A stretch of DNA of 13,316 nt from Thermofilaceae archaeon. GTDB lineage: Archaea; Thermoproteota; Thermoprotei; Thermofilales; Thermofilaceae. The number at the start of each line of letters is the position of its first letter. Position 1 is the stretch's first letter. Below are positions 11,186 to 13,316 of this stretch, one piece after another. The notes below the pieces were generated by a model that did no database searches, was not told where the DNA came from, and worked only from the letters and a program-made list of their open reading frames with translations. The position numbers and the translations under genes were made by a program. Where the stretch lies: positions 1 through 13,316 of the forward strand of contig JALVKT010000087.1 in assembly GCA_027027675.1 (NCBI GenBank). Reading direction: 5' to 3'.

Positions 11186-11755
11186 TCATTCCCCTCCATC
11201 CACGTTTTCCCGGGGACTTGTAAAATCTGTTGTGGACTGCGGCATACTTAGCGGGTTGTATTGCTGGAGCCTCTCTATAGTCTTCCTGAGGATGAGGATG
11301 TCCTTCTCGTTGTCGTAGGGTTCAAGCACTTCTTCGCAGTGGGGGCACATGTAGCCGTACATGTCCGCTTCGTCGAGCGTATATTTGCGGCCGCATTTAG
11401 GGCAGTAGAAGTACTCTGTCGCCTCTTCCTGTCTTAGGCGCCTCTCAAGTATCCTGATAGTTTTTCTCTTTCTGTCCTCGAGTAGCTGGTGTGCCGGCTC
11501 GTCGGTGAGGCGCCAGAAGTACTTGTACCATCCTATCTTTTCGTCGCGTGCCCGCCTGTACTTTACAAGCCTTGACTCGAACATCTGGTTGAGGATCTTC
11601 CTTACAGTGTTTATGTTGACGCCAAGCTGTTCCGCCAGCTCATCGTCTGTCACTTCACCCCTTTTCCTTAGAATCTCGGCTATTTTTCCGGCTAGTTGTC
11701 CGTGTATCTTCTTGGCAAGTATTACTATTGCTTCCTCGTCGCTGCTCACTATCAA
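11186..11755 (-). CDS. tfe: Transcription factor E, alpha subunit (TFE)
   Basis: Archaeal counterpart of the TFIIE alpha N-terminal half; it helps RNA polymerase open promoters during initiation. 189 residues. An extended winged helix occupies about 10-85 (KIAEILRKRGEVTDDELAEQ, then VNINTVRKILNQMFESRLVKY). A helical linker (about 90-112) leads to a four-cysteine zinc ribbon with Cys118/121 and Cys137/140 (YFYCPKCGRKYT ... GYMCPHCEE), and the tail after 165 is polar. The start is TTG at 11753-11755 with GAGG 4 nt upstream; the GTG two codons on is an alternative. It follows Trm56 on the same strand and its first 33 codons overlap the Trm56 reading frame. The winged helix starts near residue 10, so a much later start would damage the domain. 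Confidence 0.95.
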   Translation of the reverse strand: MIVSSDEEAIVILAKKIHGQLAGKIAEILRKRGEVTDDELAEQLGVNINTVRKILNQMFESRLVKYRRARDEKIGWYKYFWRLTDEPAHQLLEDRKRKTIRILERRLRQEEATEYFYCPKCGRKYTLDEADMYGYMCPHCEEVLEPYDNEKDILILRKTIERLQQYNPLSMPQSTTDFTSPRENVDGGE

Positions 11756-12302
11756 CTTTCCTCACTATCTTATCCCTCTCGGACGGGATAACTTTTATGG
11801 CGGCGTCTCTAAAGTCCCTGAGAAGCTCTTCTCCCTGGAAAAGCCTGTCGAGGAACACCGCTAGGGCTGCCACCTCGCTGTGCGGCTGGTTCCCTATGGC
11901 GACATTGTAGTCCGCCTCATCGTATACCCATCTTGGAACCTTTGCTCCACCAACGACTACTAGGATCGGCTTAGACGCTCTCCTAATACGGTCAACAACG
12001 TTTGTTTCCTGGATGTTTAGGCCGTACATTGTGAGGTGAACTACTAAGCCTCCACTCTTCTTCCACTTTAAGACCTCGCTTCTAGGAGAGGAGGTGGTAG
12101 AGACATTGAACGGCCCACCCCACCTAAGAGTTGTCTCCCTCAAGGTTTCCAGGATGCTCCTCTCCACGTGCTCCTCAAGTATTATACCGTCCGCGCCGAA
12201 GGCGCGTGCCACGAGCCCCACGTGTGTCGTGACTCTATGGTCCCGAGTAGGCCTATGCCCCATCCTTAGCACGTACACCTTCACTCCGAGTTTCCAGGAC
12301 AT
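11655..12302 (-). CDS. trm56: tRNA (cytidine(56)-2'-O)-methyltransferase Trm56
   Basis: Archaea-specific SPOUT methyltransferase that 2'-O-methylates C56 in the tRNA T-loop, using S-adenosylmethionine. 215 residues from the chosen start. VYVLRMGHRPTRDHRVTTHV (9-28), HLTMYGLN (89-96), VVVGGAKVP (116-123) and NVAIGNQPHSEVAALAVFLD (133-152) are family signatures, the last forming part of the trefoil-knot cofactor site. ATG at 12300-12302 is chosen because the domain begins a few residues later and CTTTAAGC about 28 nt upstream fits a leaderless start; an in-frame ATG at 12398 would overlap HflX. The normal domain seems to end near residue 185. The remaining roughly 30 residues (SEQRRGSNSN... KEKG) are low-complexity, polar and overlap tfe out of frame. 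Confidence 0.94.
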   Translation of the reverse strand: MSWKLGVKVYVLRMGHRPTRDHRVTTHVGLVARAFGADGIILEEHVERSILETLRETTLRWGGPFNVSTTSSPRSEVLKWKKSGGLVVHLTMYGLNIQETNVVDRIRRASKPILVVVGGAKVPRWVYDEADYNVAIGNQPHSEVAALAVFLDRLFQGEELLRDFRDAAIKVIPSERDKIVRKVDSEQRRGSNSNTCQEDTRTTSRKNSRDSKEKG

Positions 12303-12336
12303 TTCTCGTGAAAAGCCGGTGCGGTGCTTAAAGAGG

Positions 12337-13316
12337 TTAAGTAGATGCTTGCCGTGCCCTGCCAGCGTACATGCTGATAACTTCTCTGCGTCCCTCAAGC
12401 CTTAACAGTATCCCGCTGCCGGTGTCTCTAAGCGAAACTATCCTGCACTTCTTCCCGATGTCCCTTATGAGATAGCTTTGAGAGTAGGGGAGCAGGAGGT
12501 CTTCAAACGTTTTTCCGGGAAGGTTGTCTAGTATAGCCTTTTTTAGCGCGGAGATCCCGGCCCCCGTCTTTGCGGACACCGGAACCACTGTGCTTCCATA
12601 CTTTTCCAGCCATCTAACCCTCTCTTCCAGTTCTTTCTCGGAGAGGAGGTCTATCTTGTTCGCGGCTATGAGTATCTTATTCCGTGGTATTGCCAGGCTG
12701 AAGAGTGTTGAGAGGCTTGCGAGAAGCTTTCTCCTAATCTCATCTTCGGGCTCGGCAACGTCTACCACAAGCAACACTAGGTCTGCAAGGGTGTTCTCGC
12801 CGAGCGTCGTGTAAAAAGCGTCGAAGAGAGCGTCAGGCAGGCTATCTATGAAGCCTATAGTGTCGCTTACAAGGACGGGCAGACCGTTTATCTCTATCCT
12901 CTTGGAGAGAGTTGAAAGCGTGGCGAAAGGCCGGCCGTCAATGTATCCCTCGCGCCCAGTGAGGGATTTGAACAGGGTTGTTTTGCCAGCGCCAGTGTAC
13001 CCTGTAAGAGAGACGCTGTAAAGCCCGGCCTCTACGCGTCGCCGCCACCTAACGCTTTTCTGCCTCCTAATCGCGCGGAGTTCCCTCTCAATCCTAGCTA
13101 TCCTTCTAGACACGTAAGTGTAGTAAGTGTCTACCGCGTACTTGCCTCCACCCAGGAAGCCGTGAAGCTCGCCCCTCTTCGCCAAACTAATGTATTCTCG
13201 GGCAAAGCTTAACTCTCTTTTAAGCCTCGCAAGCTCTATCTGAAGCTTCGCCTCCCTACTACCAGCTCTCCTAGCGAATATCTCGAGTATTATCTCGAAC
13301 CTGTCCTTAACCTCGA
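12337..13316 (-). CDS. hflX: GTPase HflX, 5' end cut by window edge
   Basis: Ribosome-associated GTPase of the HflX family. The frame is open to the right edge, so the start lies outside. The extra visible codons before the internal ATG at 13185 read VKDRFEIILEIFARRAGSRE and then AKLQIELARLKREL, the helical HflX N-terminal domain. Visible motifs in order: GELHGFLGGGKYAV (the HflX linker glycine motif), Walker A TGYTGAGKTTLF, switch I RPFATLSTLSKRI, G3 DTIGFIDSLP, G4 NKID and G5 SAKTGAG, then a short C-terminal domain. G4 is intact, so it should bind GTP. Trm56 follows 34 nt downstream and then TFE; I recall a similar neighbourhood of HflX and TFE in Sulfolobus, but have not checked it. Confidence 0.95.
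   Translation of the reverse strand, partial: EVKDRFEIILEIFARRAGSREAKLQIELARLKRELSFAREYISLAKRGELHGFLGGGKYAVDTYYTYVSRRIARIERELRAIRRQKSVRWRRRVEAGLYSVSLTGYTGAGKTTLFKSLTGREGYIDGRPFATLSTLSKRIEINGLPVLVSDTIGFIDSLPDALFDAFYTTLGENTLADLVLLVVDVAEPEDEIRRKLLASLSTLFSLAIPRNKILIAANKIDLLSEKELEERVRWLEKYGSTVVPVSAKTGAGISALKKAILDNLPGKTFEDLLLPYSQSYLIRDIGKKCRIVSLRDTGSGILLRLEGRREVISMYAGRARQAST

Noticed and set aside
12960..12985. GGGATTTGAAC, which resembles a minus-strand tRNA T-loop (GTTCAAATCCC)
   Set aside because: It encodes the FKSLTG segment after the HflX Walker A motif, and no acceptor, D arm or anticodon arm surrounds it.

Overview
The window is compact chromosomal DNA from a hyperthermophilic archaeon, most likely Thermoproteota (Crenarchaeota) and most reminiscent of the Thermofilum/Thermoproteales group. 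The evidence is a digeranylgeranyl lipid reductase, transcription factor E, archaeal elongation factor 1-beta, Trm56, a stand-alone 5S rRNA gene, tRNA genes with bulge-helix-bulge introns (one in a D-loop), many GTG/TTG starts, and A/T-rich TATA boxes 25-30 nt upstream of RNA genes. The genus is inference. No IS element, CRISPR array, prophage or restriction system is visible; most of the window is core genome.

Layout. 1-1037 (minus): a translin-family protein, then endonuclease V, overlapping by 32 nt and running off the left edge. 1103-2026 (plus): type II methionine aminopeptidase, whose end overlaps a convergent winged-helix regulator (2012-2464, minus). 2520-3683 (plus): geranylgeranyl reductase, divergent from the regulator across a shared A/T-rich promoter. 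3728-3841: 5S rRNA. 3900-4928: Gfo/Idh/MocA oxidoreductase, convergent with an unrecognised Rossmann-like protein (4911-5816, minus). From 5836 on the plus strand: an Ygr210/YchF-type GTPase with a TGS domain, then a three-gene ECF transporter energising module (two ATPases plus EcfT, 7043-9462) with no substrate-binding S component nearby. The EcfT end overlaps a convergent helix-turn-helix/coiled-coil protein (9455-9973, minus).

10013-11007 is the RNA-rich interval. It holds a minus-strand tRNA-Ser(CGA) with two introns, aEF-1beta, a 59-residue four-CxxC zinc-ribbon protein, an isolated 5' half of a tRNA with its own TATA box but no 3' half nearby, and a plus-strand tRNA-Pro(GGG) with a 16-nt intron. 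11008-11185 has no gene but contains a stem-loop. 11186-13316 (minus) is a run of HflX GTPase (5' end outside the window), Trm56 tRNA methyltransferase and TFE-alpha, in which the Trm56 and TFE frames overlap by about 100 nt.

The shared theme is information processing: transcription initiation (TFE), translation (aEF-1beta, 5S, tRNAs, Trm56, MetAP, HflX) and nucleic-acid repair or handling (EndoV, translin), with lipid synthesis and an ECF importer module. The strongest candidate for something unusual is the orphan tRNA 5' half at about 10751-10823, which may be part of a split (trans-spliced) tRNA. Next is the doubly interrupted tRNA-Ser gene.
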